A stretch of 64,000 bases of DNA from an uncultured Gammaproteobacteria bacterium (GCA_947258755.1 CAMYJO010000009.1:24589-88588), one strand, 5' to 3'. Shown: positions 47,841-57,378, counted from the stretch's first letter. A program made the numbers and translations. The notes: generated from the letters alone by a model not told the origin.

Positions 47841-47875
47841 ACTCTGACCCCAAATATCACTCTGACTCCAGATAG
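47841..47875. repeat. Two tandem 17-bp near-repeats, mobile-element debris
   Basis: ACTCTGACCCCAAATAT (47841-47857) and ACTCTGACTCCAGATAG (47859-47875) differ at a few positions and are 18 bases apart. The CTCTGACCCC phrase also resembles the CTGACCCC end of the inverted repeat at 20689-20730. It is probably IS200/REP-type remnant DNA. Confidence 0.4.
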
Positions 47876-47904
47876 CAACCGCAAATATCATATTTTATAA
47901 ATCG

Positions 47905-48876
47905 TCAGTGTAATAAGCCCACTTCCCGAAAGTAACTGGCCGCACCAGGATGCAAGAGTGCAGCTGGAACTTGTGCCACAGTATTTTGTGCTCGTGTATA
48001 TTGCCCCTGCTTAAGTCGCTTTGCCAATGCGGCCTCACCTCGATGAATTGCACGCGCCAAACGATACACTATTGCATCTGGTAGCCCAGGCTTGACCAGG
48101 ATTAACGACCAGAGACCAATTGAATCAATCTGCTTCTCTTGTCCCTTATATGTTCCTGCCGGAATCGACATTCTTTTCAAATGTGGATGTTTAACAAGTA
48201 TCTTTGTAATCTGCATATCAGTCGGCGCAATAAAGTGACTACCCGCTGGCCCGTTACTCACTTTCACAAAACCCGGCCAGCCTATGCCCGCCCCCCAGAG
48301 GGCTTCCACTTTTTTGTCCAGCACCAGGAGTGGCCCTTCTGCAGCCTTATTGAGAATCACCTGGCCAAAGTCACGTTCTGGATTCAAACCCAGACCATCG
48401 AGGACATCATTGACCAGAATGCGCAAACCTGATGCACGCGTACCAAAGGCAATGGGCTTACCCTTAAGATCTTCAATGGTTTTATAAGTAGAATCACCAC
48501 GCACCACAAACATACCAGGATTCGGATACATCACCGATAACACCTTTAAATCCGCCTTTGCGCGCCCTACACCATCCAGCGCCTGCCGCGCAGCATTGCC
48601 CTCCACCTGACCGATATCGATTTTACCCTGCTCCAAAAATGGGAGATTCTGTTTACTGCCCTTGGTAGCAATCGCTTCGACTACCAAACTACTATCGACA
48701 GAGTTAATAACTTCGGCAAGATGGCTACCAAAAAGCTGAAAGCCTCCTCCCTTGGTAGCAGTACCCAGTACTACCTTAGTTGGAGCACCCTCTGCCAGCG
48801 CCATAGCACACGCAAAAGTGTGAGACAACAATAAGAGAAAAAGAAGGATAAAATGCTGCTGACGAAGGTGGCCCAT
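47905..48876 (-). CDS. TAXI-family TRAP transporter solute-binding protein
   Basis: The 323-residue protein has a signal peptide (LLLLSHTFACAMALA-EG) and the TAXI-family opening VVLGTATKGGGFQLFGSHLAEVIN, then GQVEGNAARQAL and LKGKPIAFGTRASGLRILVNDVL. TAXI proteins normally pair with a fused TRAP permease; none is near, so this one is an orphan or works with a permease elsewhere. The ligand is unknown. It stands alone on the minus strand. Strictly, a Cys (FACAMA) occurs in the signal region but without a proper lipobox. Confidence 0.8.
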   Translation of the reverse strand: MGHLRQQHFILLFLLLLSHTFACAMALAEGAPTKVVLGTATKGGGFQLFGSHLAEVINSVDSSLVVEAIATKGSKQNLPFLEQGKIDIGQVEGNAARQALDGVGRAKADLKVLSVMYPNPGMFVVRGDSTYKTIEDLKGKPIAFGTRASGLRILVNDVLDGLGLNPERDFGQVILNKAAEGPLLVLDKKVEALWGAGIGWPGFVKVSNGPAGSHFIAPTDMQITKILVKHPHLKRMSIPAGTYKGQEKQIDSIGLWSLILVKPGLPDAIVYRLARAIHRGEAALAKRLKQGQYTRAQNTVAQVPAALLHPGAASYFREVGLLH

Positions 48877-49114
48877 TGTCCGTTTCCTCTCTTTAATTAT
48901 TTAGATTTAATTAAAAGATAGCAGGATGGTTGCGAAAGTATAGGCTCAACATATTGGCATTTTGAATCTGGGCAGATAGGTGAAATAAGGTATAGAAATA
49001 GATAACTTATTGATAAGTCAAATGCTATTAGCGCTATTAGTATTTTATACTTAAGTTTCGCTAGAAACTGGATTCTTAATATCAAGCAAATAACTCAGCA
49101 TCGCGACTCTGAGT

Positions 49115-49148
49115 TTAGCCCCTGTTTTCTATGTGGAACTGGGGCTAA
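49115..49148. repeat. Inverted repeat at the 3' end of pdxJ
   Basis: TTAGCCCC (49115-49122) pairs with GGGGCTAA (49141-49148) around an 18-base loop, overlapping the pdxJ stop codon. No T tract follows on the minus strand, so it may be a stability hairpin rather than a terminator. The other 230 bases upstream of it to the TAXI gene are AT-rich and hold nothing recognised. Confidence 0.45.
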
Positions 49149-49894
49149 TCAGCCAACATACGCCCTTCCAGCATCAGGCGCTTCATTTCTCTGACCGCAG
49201 CATCAAGACCGGTAAAGACTGAACGCGCAACAATGGCGTGACCGATATTCAGCTCTGCTATATCCTGTAGGGCCGCGATCTCGCGGACATTGTGATAATG
49301 CAGGCCATGACCGGCATTGACCTGAAGCCCTAGATCAACACCCACCTGTACGGCATGCGTTATCCTGTCATACTCTGATTTTAGCTGTGCTGCATCCTTG
49401 GCATCGGCATAATGCCCGGTATGGATTTCGATGACCGGTGCACCAGCCTTGGCCGCGGCTTGAACTTGCTTCTCATCGGCATCAATAAAAAGCGAAACCC
49501 TGATATCGGCAGCTGCCATTCGCTTGCAGGCCTGCTCAATCCTGGCAAACTGACCGTCTACATCCAGCCCCCCTTCCGTGGTCAGCTCCTCACGCTTTTC
49601 AGGCACCAGGCAACAGTCCTCAGGTCCGATCTGCTCGGCAATAGTTAACATTTCATCGGTCACAGCCATTTCCAGGTTCATTCTGGTCTGGATGGTCTGC
49701 TTCAGATGCAGGACATCGCGATCCTGGATGTGACGACGGTCTTCACGTAAATGAATAGTGATCGAATCGGCGCCGGCCTGCTCAGCAACAAAGGCGGCCT
49801 GTATAGGATCCGGGTACTGGCTTAATCTGGCCTGGCGCATGGATGCGACATGATCGATGTTCACGCCCAGTAATATATTTTTTTGTAATTTCAT
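49145..49894 (-). CDS. pdxJ: Pyridoxine 5'-phosphate synthase PdxJ
   Basis: PdxJ condenses 1-deoxyxylulose 5-phosphate with an aminoacetone phosphate to make pyridoxine 5'-phosphate. The 249-residue product has the N-terminal [45 protein letters not shown] and GHGLHYHNV motifs. ATG 49894 has AGGA about 6 bases upstream and matches the family N-terminus; the extension to 49933 does not. It follows recO, the usual recO-pdxJ order. The normal partner acpS is not seen next to it. Confidence 0.95.
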   Translation of the reverse strand: MKLQKNILLGVNIDHVASMRQARLSQYPDPIQAAFVAEQAGADSITIHLREDRRHIQDRDVLHLKQTIQTRMNLEMAVTDEMLTIAEQIGPEDCCLVPEKREELTTEGGLDVDGQFARIEQACKRMAAADIRVSLFIDADEKQVQAAAKAGAPVIEIHTGHYADAKDAAQLKSEYDRITHAVQVGVDLGLQVNAGHGLHYHNVREIAALQDIAELNIGHAIVARSVFTGLDAAVREMKRLMLEGRMLAD

Positions 49895-49939
49895 CGTCCT
49901 ACTTTTCCACGACTGTCTAATAAGCTCTGCCAACCGGTA

Positions 49940-50638
49940 TTAATAATACCTGAAAAGTTCGCGAGTTTTTAAGGGTTTTTCGCCAATATATCGCCCCAGT
50001 ATGAAGCGCATCAGCATTTTACTCTCTTTCAGCTCCTTTTCGCCACGCAACTGTCCGCAACCCATGGACAACAATGTCTCACCACTCAACAACATCCCAC
50101 CGCCTACAGGTCGGTCAGATTTGATCGGCCCTGACTCAGGCAGATAACAGTACTGGCTTTTCGGGTCGAGCGCTGTACCATCGACATCCACATCCAATAG
50201 CAGTCCGTAACCCAGTTCCTCCAGTATGTTTTTCTCATAATTTCTGAGCACCAATTCTACTGATGCTGCGGTAGACAAGTCTCTGAGCGTTTGTTCATAG
50301 AGAGCAAAGATTTCCGCATGCGGATCATGTGGATGCAATAGACGCGTCAATAGCTCATTCACATAGAGTCCACTGACCAACAGCTTATCTTCGAGGACCA
50401 GCGGCGCCTCAACTTCCTCAGCCGTGGTCAGGGTCTTAAGCTCTCCCCTACCTGCCCAGGCAATAGTAAGCTTCCTGAAGGGCTGTAGATAGGATTTGCG
50501 TCTGGCCTTCCCTGACTTAAATCCTTTCGCCAATAAGGTCAGACGACCGTATTCAGGTGTAATGAAATCAATCAGGCCACTGGTTTCCCGATAGCTTCTG
50601 ACATGTAACACATAGGCAGGCTGCAACTCACTATTCAT
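49940..50638 (-). CDS. recO: DNA repair protein RecO
   Basis: RecO works with RecR and RecF to load RecA on gapped DNA. The 232-residue product has the OB-fold N-terminus (PAYVLHVRSYRETSGLIDFIT, YGRLTLLAKGFKSGKA) and the helical C-terminal domain with LVSGLYVNELLTRLLH and EKNILEELGYGLLLD. The zinc-binding Cys of some RecO proteins is not apparent. The gene sits between era and pdxJ, 12 bases after era, in the standard operon order. Confidence 0.94.
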   Translation of the reverse strand: MNSELQPAYVLHVRSYRETSGLIDFITPEYGRLTLLAKGFKSGKARRKSYLQPFRKLTIAWAGRGELKTLTTAEEVEAPLVLEDKLLVSGLYVNELLTRLLHPHDPHAEIFALYEQTLRDLSTAASVELVLRNYEKNILEELGYGLLLDVDVDGTALDPKSQYCYLPESGPIKSDRPVGGGMLLSGETLLSMGCGQLRGEKELKESKMLMRFILGRYIGEKPLKTRELFRYY

Positions 50639-50650
50639 CGGGAGACTCCG

Positions 50651-51553
50651 TCAGTTTATGTCATCATATCCCATGCGTTTCATCAAGCCTTCATTATCAG
50701 ACCAGCCTTCCTTAACCTTGACCCATAAATCCAGGTGCACCTTGCGCTCAAACATATTCTCCATATCAATACGCGCACTCCTGCCTACATCTTTCAGGAC
50801 TTCACCATTCTTGCCGATAACTATTTTCTTTTGGGTGTCGCGCTCCACCCAAATCACTGCAGCAATATGCAATATCCCTTTATCCGTTTTGAAAGTTTCG
50901 ATCTCGGTCGTCAATGCATAGGGCAATTCTTGCTGTAAGCGCCGCATCAGCTTCTCACGAATAATCTCGGAGGCAATGAAGCGCTCGCTCTTGTCGGTAA
51001 CCTGTTCTTCCGGAAACAGTGGCCCGCTTTCAGGCAGGTAACTTTCAATCAGCTCTTGCAAGGTATCGAGGTTATTGCCTTTTTTCGCCGACACGGGGAT
51101 GACTTCTACAAATTCCATCTTGCTACTAAACTCGGCAATCTTTGGCAATAATTGCTCTTTTTGTTTTAATTGATCAACCTTGTTAATCACCAACATCACT
51201 GGCACTTGCTCGCGCTTGAGCCTGTGAAGCACGTTATCATCTTCTTTGCTCCACTTACTAATATCGATCACAAACAACACCAAATCAACATCACTGAGCA
51301 CGGTGTTGGCCGCACGGTTCATATAGCGATTCATAGCTGTTTTACCACCAAGATGCATGCCCGGCGTGTCGACATAGATGACCTGCAAGTTATCAGTGGA
51401 TTTTATCCCAAGAATCCGGTGCCGTGTGGTCTGTCGCTTTTTTGATGTGATGCTGATTTTTTGCCCAAGGATTTTGTTCATCAGCGTAGACTTGCCGACA
51501 TTGGGACGACCCACTATCGCGACAAAGCCGCATCTTGCTATCGTCTCAGTCAT
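50651..51553 (-). CDS. era: GTPase Era
   Basis: Era is a GTPase needed for 30S ribosome assembly and binds the 16S rRNA 3' end. The 300-residue product has G1 GRPNVGKST, G3 DTPGMH and G4 NKVD, followed by the KH domain containing VIGKNGEVLKDVGRSAR. Its start overlaps rnc by 8 bases. It is the second gene of the standard rnc-era-recO set. Confidence 0.97.
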   Translation of the reverse strand: MTETIARCGFVAIVGRPNVGKSTLMNKILGQKISITSKKRQTTRHRILGIKSTDNLQVIYVDTPGMHLGGKTAMNRYMNRAANTVLSDVDLVLFVIDISKWSKEDDNVLHRLKREQVPVMLVINKVDQLKQKEQLLPKIAEFSSKMEFVEVIPVSAKKGNNLDTLQELIESYLPESGPLFPEEQVTDKSERFIASEIIREKLMRRLQQELPYALTTEIETFKTDKGILHIAAVIWVERDTQKKIVIGKNGEVLKDVGRSARIDMENMFERKVHLDLWVKVKEGWSDNEGLMKRMGYDDIN

Positions 51554-52223
51554 CAGTTAATGCGCTCAAGGTATTTTCTGCGGCGCGTTGTTCCGCTTTG
51601 CGCCGACTGGTTCCCTGCCCAACGATAGGCGAATCCAATTCGGTCACCGAGCATTCCACAGTAAAGGTCTGTGCATGTGCCTCACCATTGATATCGATAA
51701 CATTATAATCCGGTAAGGGTAATTGCCTGGATTGCATATATTCCTGCAAACGAGTCTTAAAGTCCTTTGTCGACGATGCTTTAGGAAGGTCAGCTAGTTC
51801 CTGCTGATAGAGATCAAGAATAACGCGCTTGCAGGTATCAAAGTCAGAATCCAGAAAGACCGCGCCAAAGATAGCCTCTAAGGTATCGGCAAGAATTGAT
51901 GAACGCCTGAAACCACCGCTCTTGAGCTCACCTGAACCGAGGATCAGATAGTCACCGAGCTGCAGCTGTTGTGCAAGTTCTGCCAACTTATCCCCTTTCA
52001 CCAGACTCGAGCGCAATCTGCTTAGCTCGCCTTCACTGGCCTTGCTCTCACGCGCGTATAGATACTCGCTTATAACCAGGCTCAATACGCTATCACCCAG
52101 AAATTCAAGCCGTTCATTATTTTTTTTTGCCGCACTTCTGTGTGTTAACGCAGTCGTCAGATAGGCGGGCGATTTAAATTGATAGTCAATACGCCTGGCC
52201 AATTCCTCAGCGGGTTTTCTCAA
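51546..52223 (-). CDS. rnc: Ribonuclease III
   Basis: RNase III cleaves double-stranded RNA, including the rRNA precursor, and its own leader in many bacteria. The 225-residue product has the catalytic signature NERLEFLGDSVLSLVISEYLY, the acidic TLEAIFGAVFLDSDF stretch, and a C-terminal dsRNA-binding domain ending in the usual GQGTSRRKAEQRAAENTL. Its ATG overlaps the DUF4845 gene's stop by four bases. Confidence 0.97.
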   Translation of the reverse strand: MRKPAEELARRIDYQFKSPAYLTTALTHRSAAKKNNERLEFLGDSVLSLVISEYLYARESKASEGELSRLRSSLVKGDKLAELAQQLQLGDYLILGSGELKSGGFRRSSILADTLEAIFGAVFLDSDFDTCKRVILDLYQQELADLPKASSTKDFKTRLQEYMQSRQLPLPDYNVIDINGEAHAQTFTVECSVTELDSPIVGQGTSRRKAEQRAAENTLSALTDD

Positions 52224-52588
52224 TTCGCTATGACCTTCACTTCTTCCTTAAATACACCAACAATATGATAGGGATTGATGAATGAAGTACGATTCTCGTA
52301 TTCGATCTTCACGGTTAAAACACCCTTTTCTTTGGTAACAGTAATATTATCCTTTTTGACATGGCTAACATCATCAATGCTGAACTGGTTGGTGAGAATA
52401 CTAATAATCTCTTTTTTAGACATCTTAGTAACTTGTGGAGTCTGATTTAATCGCTCCAAGGCTGAACGCACTTTGTAGGCTTCGATCTGAATCGGCAACA
52501 CCTTTAATCCAATCAACACGAAAAAACCGATCAAGGCCAGTACTGTTAACCAGCCGATACCTGTCATGCCTTTCTGTTTATTCATCAT
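52220..52588 (-). CDS. DUF4845 small membrane protein
   Basis: The 122-residue product has one N-terminal membrane helix (GIGWLTVLALIGFFVLIGLKVLP) and a small extracytoplasmic domain containing ALERLNQTPQVTKMSKKEIISIL and the end YHIVGVFKEEVKV. It is the DUF4845 protein commonly found between lepB and rnc in gammaproteobacteria; its function is unknown. ATG 52588 is used, with GAGG six bases upstream; an ATG at 52600 has a poorer RBS. Confidence 0.82.
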   Translation of the reverse strand: MMNKQKGMTGIGWLTVLALIGFFVLIGLKVLPIQIEAYKVRSALERLNQTPQVTKMSKKEIISILTNQFSIDDVSHVKKDNITVTKEKGVLTVKIEYENRTSFINPYHIVGVFKEEVKVIAN

Positions 52589-52606
52589 ATCTAACCTCAT
52601 CTCTTT

Positions 52607-53398
52607 TTATTCTATTGTTTGCCCTATTCTTGATGTATCCAGCCCATTACCGTCCGAATCCCAATGCATCCACACCATGAATGCCTTGCCGACCAGATTT
52701 TCATCCGGCACAGCGCACCAGAAACGACTATCGTTACTATAATCCCTGTTATCGCCCATGACAAAATAATGTCCCTCAGGGACCACGAAAAGTCTGCCGT
52801 CCTGCATGCAGGAATAGACATGATCGGGTTGTTCGGTCCTGATCAGTATTTTATGGCTAATATCATCAATTGTTTCATCACTGATCCGGGTGCCGGTATA
52901 GCTGACCCCGGAACCAGAACCGACGTAAATACCTTCCTGCTTGTATTTCAAAGGCTTATCATTTATATAGAGCATTTTGCCAACGTATTCAATACGATCG
53001 CCCGGCAAGCCTATCACGCGCTTAATATAATCCGTGCTGGGATCGTCCGGAAATCTGAAAACAAGCACATCGCCACGGACCGGATCATTATTGTCGATTA
53101 TCTTTTTATTGATCACCGGCAACCTGATTCCATAGGCATATTTATTCACCAATATAAAATCGCCGGCTAACAATGTCGGCATCATAGAACCCGATGGAAT
53201 CCGGAATGGCTCAAACAAAAACGACCGCAATAACAGTACGATCAAAATAATCGGAAAAAATGAGCGCGCATATTCGACTACGACCGGCTCCTTGTCTTGC
53301 GCTTCCCTGCCGGGCTTCCAGAACAAAACATCGGCTAGCCAGATCAAGCCAGTGACCACAGAGGCCAGAAATAAAATTGTTGGAAAATCAAAATTCAT
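52607..53398 (-). CDS. lepB: Signal peptidase I
   Basis: LepB cleaves signal peptides of exported proteins. The 263-residue product has two N-terminal membrane helices, the catalytic Ser motif IPSGSMMPTLLAGDF, the catalytic Lys in DDPSTDYIKRVIGLPGD, and the GDNRDYSNDSRFW box. The length and helix number fit the two-TM LepB type. It lies 28 bases after lepA. Confidence 0.95.
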   Translation of the reverse strand: MNFDFPTILFLASVVTGLIWLADVLFWKPGREAQDKEPVVVEYARSFFPIILIVLLLRSFLFEPFRIPSGSMMPTLLAGDFILVNKYAYGIRLPVINKKIIDNNDPVRGDVLVFRFPDDPSTDYIKRVIGLPGDRIEYVGKMLYINDKPLKYKQEGIYVGSGSGVSYTGTRISDETIDDISHKILIRTEQPDHVYSCMQDGRLFVVPEGHYFVMGDNRDYSNDSRFWCAVPDENLVGKAFMVWMHWDSDGNGLDTSRIGQTIE

Positions 53399-53426
53399 AA
53401 TATGCCCTCAGGATCTCAGCCTGTGC

Positions 53427-55223
53427 TTATTTTTTATCGCTCACTTTTAACACCGCCAGAAATGCCTCTTGTGGTATCTCGACCCGGCCAACCTGTTTCA
53501 TGCGTTTCTTACCCGCCTTTTGTTTCTCAAGTAGCTTTCGTTTACGGCTAACATCACCACCATAGCATTTCGCTGTTACATTTTTACGCAGCGCCTTGAC
53601 CGTTGTGCGTGCAATTATCTGCGCGCCAATGGCAGATTGAATAGCAACGTCAAACATCTGCCGCGGTATTATCTCGCGCATTTTTTCAGCGAGCTCACGC
53701 CCTCTGCGCTGACTGTGCTCACGATGAATAATAATCGACAATGCATCCACACGCTCGCTATTAATTAATACATCAAGCTTAACCAGGTCAGCAACCTGGA
53801 AACGTAAAAAATGATAATCAAAAGAGGCATAACCACGGCTGACAGATTTTAGTCGATCAAAGAAATCCATAACCACTTCACTCATCGGCATCTCGTAAAC
53901 TATGGATACCTGTTTACCCATGTATTGCATGTTTTTCTGTACACCACGCTTTTCTATACATAAGGTAATCACGGCACCGACATAATCCTGTGGCACCAGT
54001 ATATTGGCCTGAATGATAGGCTCGCGTATCTCTTCGATCTTGTTGATCGCTGGCAAACTGGATGGATTGTCGATCGACAGGACTTCGCCGGTGGTCGTCA
54101 ACACCTCATAAACCACCGTCGGTGCTGTGGTAATCAGGTCCAGGTCGTATTCGCGTTCCAGACGTTCCTGTACGATTTCCATGTGCAACATACCAAGGAA
54201 ACCGATGCGGAAACCGAAGCCGAGTGCATCTGAGGTCTCTGGTTCATATTGCAAGGCAGAGTCGTTCAAGCGTAGTTTTTGCAATGCCTCCCTGAAATCC
54301 TCGTAGTCATCAGAACTGACCGGGAACAAACCCGCAAAAACGCGCGGCTGTAATTTCTGGAATCCAGGCAACGCCTCTTCTGAGGGGTTGTTGAACGTAG
54401 TCAGGGTGTCACCGACCGGCGCACCATCGACGTCCTTGATACCGGCAATGACAAAACCAACATCGCCGGCGGACAAACCTTCAGTATTCGTCCGCTTTGG
54501 GGTGAAAATACCGACATGATCGACCTGATAGGTCGCACCGGTCGACATCACCTTTATCTTCTGTTTCGGTTTGATAGTCCCGTTAATGATACGCACGAGC
54601 GAGATAACGCCAACAAAATTATCGAACCATGAATCGACAATCAGGGCCTGCAGAGGCTTATCCGGATCACCTACAGGTGCGGGTATTCTTTGTACCAATT
54701 GTTCGAGCAGATCCTCGACACCAACACCGGTTTTTGCACTGACTTCGATCGCGTCCGTTGCCTCGATGCCAATAATGTCTTCGATCTCCTGAATAACACG
54801 CTCTGGTTCAGCTGACGGTAGATCGATCTTATTCAACACCGGTACAACTTCAAGCTTCAGGTCGATAGCAGTATAACAATTGGCCACGCTCTGGGCCTCT
54901 ACGCCCTGCGATGCATCAACAACCAGCAAGGCACCTTCACACGCAGCCAGTGAACGCGAAACCTCATACGAGAAATCGACATGTCCCGGCGTATCAATGA
55001 AGTTTAACTTGTAGGTATGTCCATCCTTGCTCTTATAGTCCAGCGACACACATTGCGCCTTAATCGTGATGCCGCGCTCTCGCTCCAGGTCCATGGAGTC
55101 CAGCACCTGCGCCTGCATCTCACGATCACTGAGGCCACCGCATGCCTGAATAAAGCGGTCAGCCAAGGTGGATTTGCCGTGGTCGATATGGGCAATAATA
55201 GAAAAATTTCGAATATACTGCAT
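53427..55223 (-). CDS. lepA: Elongation factor 4 (LepA)
   Basis: LepA is a ribosome-associated GTPase that affects 30S biogenesis and translation initiation. The 598-residue product starts at the conserved [20 protein letters not shown] and has G1 AHIDHGKS, G3 DTPGHVDF and G4 NKIDLPSA, plus the LepA-specific C-terminus with [21 protein letters not shown]. The frame extends 27 codons to 55304, but that part is not LepA-like. It follows the glutaredoxin-like gene by 5 bases. Confidence 0.97.
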   Translation of the reverse strand: MQYIRNFSIIAHIDHGKSTLADRFIQACGGLSDREMQAQVLDSMDLERERGITIKAQCVSLDYKSKDGHTYKLNFIDTPGHVDFSYEVSRSLAACEGALLVVDASQGVEAQSVANCYTAIDLKLEVVPVLNKIDLPSAEPERVIQEIEDIIGIEATDAIEVSAKTGVGVEDLLEQLVQRIPAPVGDPDKPLQALIVDSWFDNFVGVISLVRIINGTIKPKQKIKVMSTGATYQVDHVGIFTPKRTNTEGLSAGDVGFVIAGIKDVDGAPVGDTLTTFNNPSEEALPGFQKLQPRVFAGLFPVSSDDYEDFREALQKLRLNDSALQYEPETSDALGFGFRIGFLGMLHMEIVQERLEREYDLDLITTAPTVVYEVLTTTGEVLSIDNPSSLPAINKIEEIREPIIQANILVPQDYVGAVITLCIEKRGVQKNMQYMGKQVSIVYEMPMSEVVMDFFDRLKSVSRGYASFDYHFLRFQVADLVKLDVLINSERVDALSIIIHREHSQRRGRELAEKMREIIPRQMFDVAIQSAIGAQIIARTTVKALRKNVTAKCYGGDVSRKRKLLEKQKAGKKRMKQVGRVEIPQEAFLAVLKVSDKK

Positions 55224-55228
55224 ATAAT

Positions 55229-55474
55229 TTATTGTGAGTTGCCCATTATTTCCCTGAAACGATTTACATCCAGATGGTAATGACACACTTCCTGTTGTTG
55301 GCAAACTAACACTGGCACCTTGTTACCGTATTGTCTTTCAAGATCATCCTTTCCTGTAATATCGATGACAGTCAGCTCAAAATCATACTCGTTGGCGAAT
55401 ACATTCAGATGCTCCAGCATTTCATCACAAAGATGACACCCATAGCGACTATAAACCTGAAATTGGACTGACAT
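55229..55474 (-). CDS. Glutaredoxin-like protein (DUF836 family)
   Basis: The 81-residue thioredoxin-fold protein has a CxxC motif near the N-terminus (YGCHLCDEM) and [22 protein letters not shown], the cis-Pro region. It fits the DUF836/YbbN-unrelated small glutaredoxin-like group often placed before lepA. Redox activity is plausible because of the CHLC motif. ATG 55474 ([14 protein letters not shown]) is chosen; the upstream ATG at 55522 adds a tail unlike the fold. Confidence 0.78.
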   Translation of the reverse strand: MSVQFQVYSRYGCHLCDEMLEHLNVFANEYDFELTVIDITGKDDLERQYGNKVPVLVCQQQEVCHYHLDVNRFREIMGNSQ

Positions 55475-55575
55475 TGTCAATGCTTCTCTGTAGTAGTCAC
55501 AGGCTTGAATGGCTGATATCACTATACTGAATTACTCGTACACAGTCGCCAGCTATCTAGCCGCTAAATCGGACT

Positions 55576-55581
55576 ATTATA
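55576..55581 (-). promoter_or_regulatory. Perfect -10 hexamer, probable promoter for the lepA operon
   Basis: On the minus strand TATAAT occurs here, about 100 bases before the glutaredoxin-like gene start. The expected -35 position (near 55599) carries only a poor match, so the promoter may be weak or activator-dependent. The gap 55523-55701 contains nothing else recognised. Confidence 0.4.
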
Positions 55582-55701
55582 GCGTGTTATGCCTATCGCA
55601 GGCCAGCTGTATCCCCCCTAAATCATACATTTAGCATACAATCTCAGCGGGAATCACGGACGATGGAGGATTCTCAGTAAAAGACAGGATTTCCGTCGAC
55701 G

Positions 55702-56154
55702 CTAACGGCTACGTCGTAAGATAACGGGTTGATATTGCGCTTGCCGGTCCGAGCTGCGCGTATAGTATTTTTGCAGGAAGCTGAAACTACCTACCAGCCC
55801 CAGAAGACCGAATATTATACTGGCCGCCTCCCGATGACCCCAGGCCAGCACTTGATCAAGGTAGCTGCCAACAAAGGCCCCACCTATCAGGAATAACAAT
55901 GGTAGCATGTAGATGATAAATGAGCCTTTGACCAGGGCCTGCTCAGGAATGCCAATGATGACCTGCTCACCCGGCTTTAGGTTCTGATTGTTGACAACTC
56001 GGAGACGATTCGGCTTACGTTTGAACCATTTCTGCAAACTGGCCGTGCCGCAACCCTGGTTAGCTGAACAATGAGAGCAGCTGTTACTACTGGCCGCTTC
56101 CACCCAGGCGTATTGCTCATCTGCATCGACAATAAGACCTGTTTCCTCAATCAT
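55702..56154 (-). CDS. rseC: SoxR-reducing system protein RseC (MucC)
   Basis: RseC is an inner-membrane protein that modulates sigma-E and, with the Rsx complex, reduces SoxR. The 150-residue product has the N-terminal Cys cluster (SSNSCSHCSANQGCG), GEQVIIGIPEQALVKGSF, and two membrane helices (FIIYMLPLLFLIGGAFVGS and the later AASIIFGLLGLVGSFSF). Its ATG lies two bases outside the MITE at 56157-56404. The element's terminal repeat supplies GAGGG seven bases upstream as its Shine-Dalgarno sequence, replacing whatever was there before insertion. Confidence 0.9.
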   Translation of the reverse strand: MIEETGLIVDADEQYAWVEAASSNSCSHCSANQGCGTASLQKWFKRKPNRLRVVNNQNLKPGEQVIIGIPEQALVKGSFIIYMLPLLFLIGGAFVGSYLDQVLAWGHREAASIIFGLLGLVGSFSFLQKYYTRSSDRQAQYQPVILRRSR

Positions 56155-56156
56155 GC

Positions 56157-56404
56157 CTAGCCCTCATATCTCACCAGGATCGCGGGATCAGGCGCGGGAT
56201 TCGTGTTCGTAGGCGCCGCTCTGGAGCGAAAAGCGTAGCCGTAGCTACGGTATGAGTGAAGAGCAAGCATGCGGACACGAAGACTAGCATGAACTGCGAT
56301 AGGCAATCTAAAAAAACACTCTGTATCTTTGACATTACACGTTTCTCTATCGTTGTCATATAGTTCCCGTTGCCTTTCGCCGCCTGGTGAGATATGAGGG
56401 CTAG
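56157..56404. mobile_element. MITE-like element with perfect terminal inverted repeats
   Basis: The sequence CTAGCCCTCATATCTCACCAGG (56157-56178, shortened here) is exactly repeated in reverse complement at 56383-56404. The outer CTAG at each end is the 4-bp target duplication; the 18-bp inner part is the terminal repeat. The 248-bp interval has no transposase. It contains a 12-bp palindrome (CCGTAGCTACGG) and a 62-codon frame that is probably spurious. CTAG duplication suggests an IS5-type transposase as the mover. It inserted precisely at the mucB TAG stop. Confidence 0.85.
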
Positions 56405-57378
56405 CGTCCTGATTGGTGACGTACGGAATCGGCGATCATCTTCACAGCCGCACGCGGCACTTGGCCGACCACCGTGACATAATGGTCGTGCATAGTTGTA
56501 GTATAGGCATTGACCGCACCGATACTGGAAAAGCCTTTCATCATCGGTTTGCTCTTGTTGATCTCTTCGATATACACCGAAACAGAAGAAATTCCATCAG
56601 TGAACATCAGGTGCTCAACCGGCATGCGACTGGTAGGCAAGCCATGCATCTTGTGCATGCCCTGCATATAACCTGCAGGTAATTTCATCACCTGCCATTG
56701 ACTTTGATGTGGCTTACCGGCATCGATTATCTGCTCCTCCTTGTACCACTGAAAGCCCTCGGAGTTAATCGTCGGTTCTAGACTACCGTCAGGAATATGG
56801 TCCTTGATATCAATTTGCGTGAACATGACCTGCTCGACCGCTTCGTCGTCTTCGTTGACCAGTTCCGATTTAAGCAGCATGCCGGTGTCTTCATCCAGCC
56901 ATAAATGATAACCGTAACGGTAAGGATCCTTAGGATGGACGTCAATCATATCGGCTTGCCTGCCTGTCATGCGCTCTTTGCCAACGACCCTGAAAGAATA
57001 ATAACGTTTTAAATTGGTCGTTACATGCTGTAAGCCGGTAGGTAAATAATTTTTTGGCAGGCTTTTTTCGACGACGACGGATTTACTATCCGGCAGGATG
57101 CATAACAGGCGATTGTTGTTTCTCAGTATCTCACGTGGAGAACCGACCAGAGATAACAAGCGCTCCTTTTCTATGCCATCCTCATTGCTGTGTATGATGC
57201 GCATAGTTTCCATTTGTTTGCCATGGATAAAAACAAAGACACCCTCATAATTAAGTGTCTTCATCGCCACGGTCATGCGCTCCAGCAGTGCCTGCGCCCG
57301 TTTTTCGCTAGAGCCAGCTACTGTCGTTGTAGCGAACAGTACGCAGCAAACGGCGACAAGGTTTCTTAACATTAACAT
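56401..57378 (-). CDS. mucB: Sigma-E regulatory protein MucB/RseB
   Basis: MucB binds the periplasmic part of the anti-sigma factor MucA and shields it from the DegS-type protease until lipid or LPS signals release it. The 325-residue product has a signal peptide (ending near TTVAGSS) and the RseB two-domain fold: LLERMTVAMKTLNYEGVFVF, GRQADMIDVHPKDPYRYGYHLWLDEDTGMLLKS, and the C-terminal HYVTVVGQVPRAAVKMI. Its TAG stop is the inner CTAG of the MITE target duplication; before insertion, mucB and rseC were only two bases apart. Confidence 0.92.
   Translation of the reverse strand: MLMLRNLVAVCCVLFATTTVAGSSEKRAQALLERMTVAMKTLNYEGVFVFIHGKQMETMRIIHSNEDGIEKERLLSLVGSPREILRNNNRLLCILPDSKSVVVEKSLPKNYLPTGLQHVTTNLKRYYSFRVVGKERMTGRQADMIDVHPKDPYRYGYHLWLDEDTGMLLKSELVNEDDEAVEQVMFTQIDIKDHIPDGSLEPTINSEGFQWYKEEQIIDAGKPHQSQWQVMKLPAGYMQGMHKMHGLPTSRMPVEHLMFTDGISSVSVYIEEINKSKPMMKGFSSIGAVNAYTTTMHDHYVTVVGQVPRAAVKMIADSVRHQSGR

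Noticed and set aside
54571..54792. Plus-strand frames within lepA and the adjacent genes
   Set aside because: They are short antisense shadows of well-supported minus-strand genes.
56171..56359. Protein-coding gene inside the mucB-rseC interval
   Set aside because: The frame lies in a 248-bp element with perfect terminal repeats and ends inside a repeat arm, so it is treated as part of a MITE.
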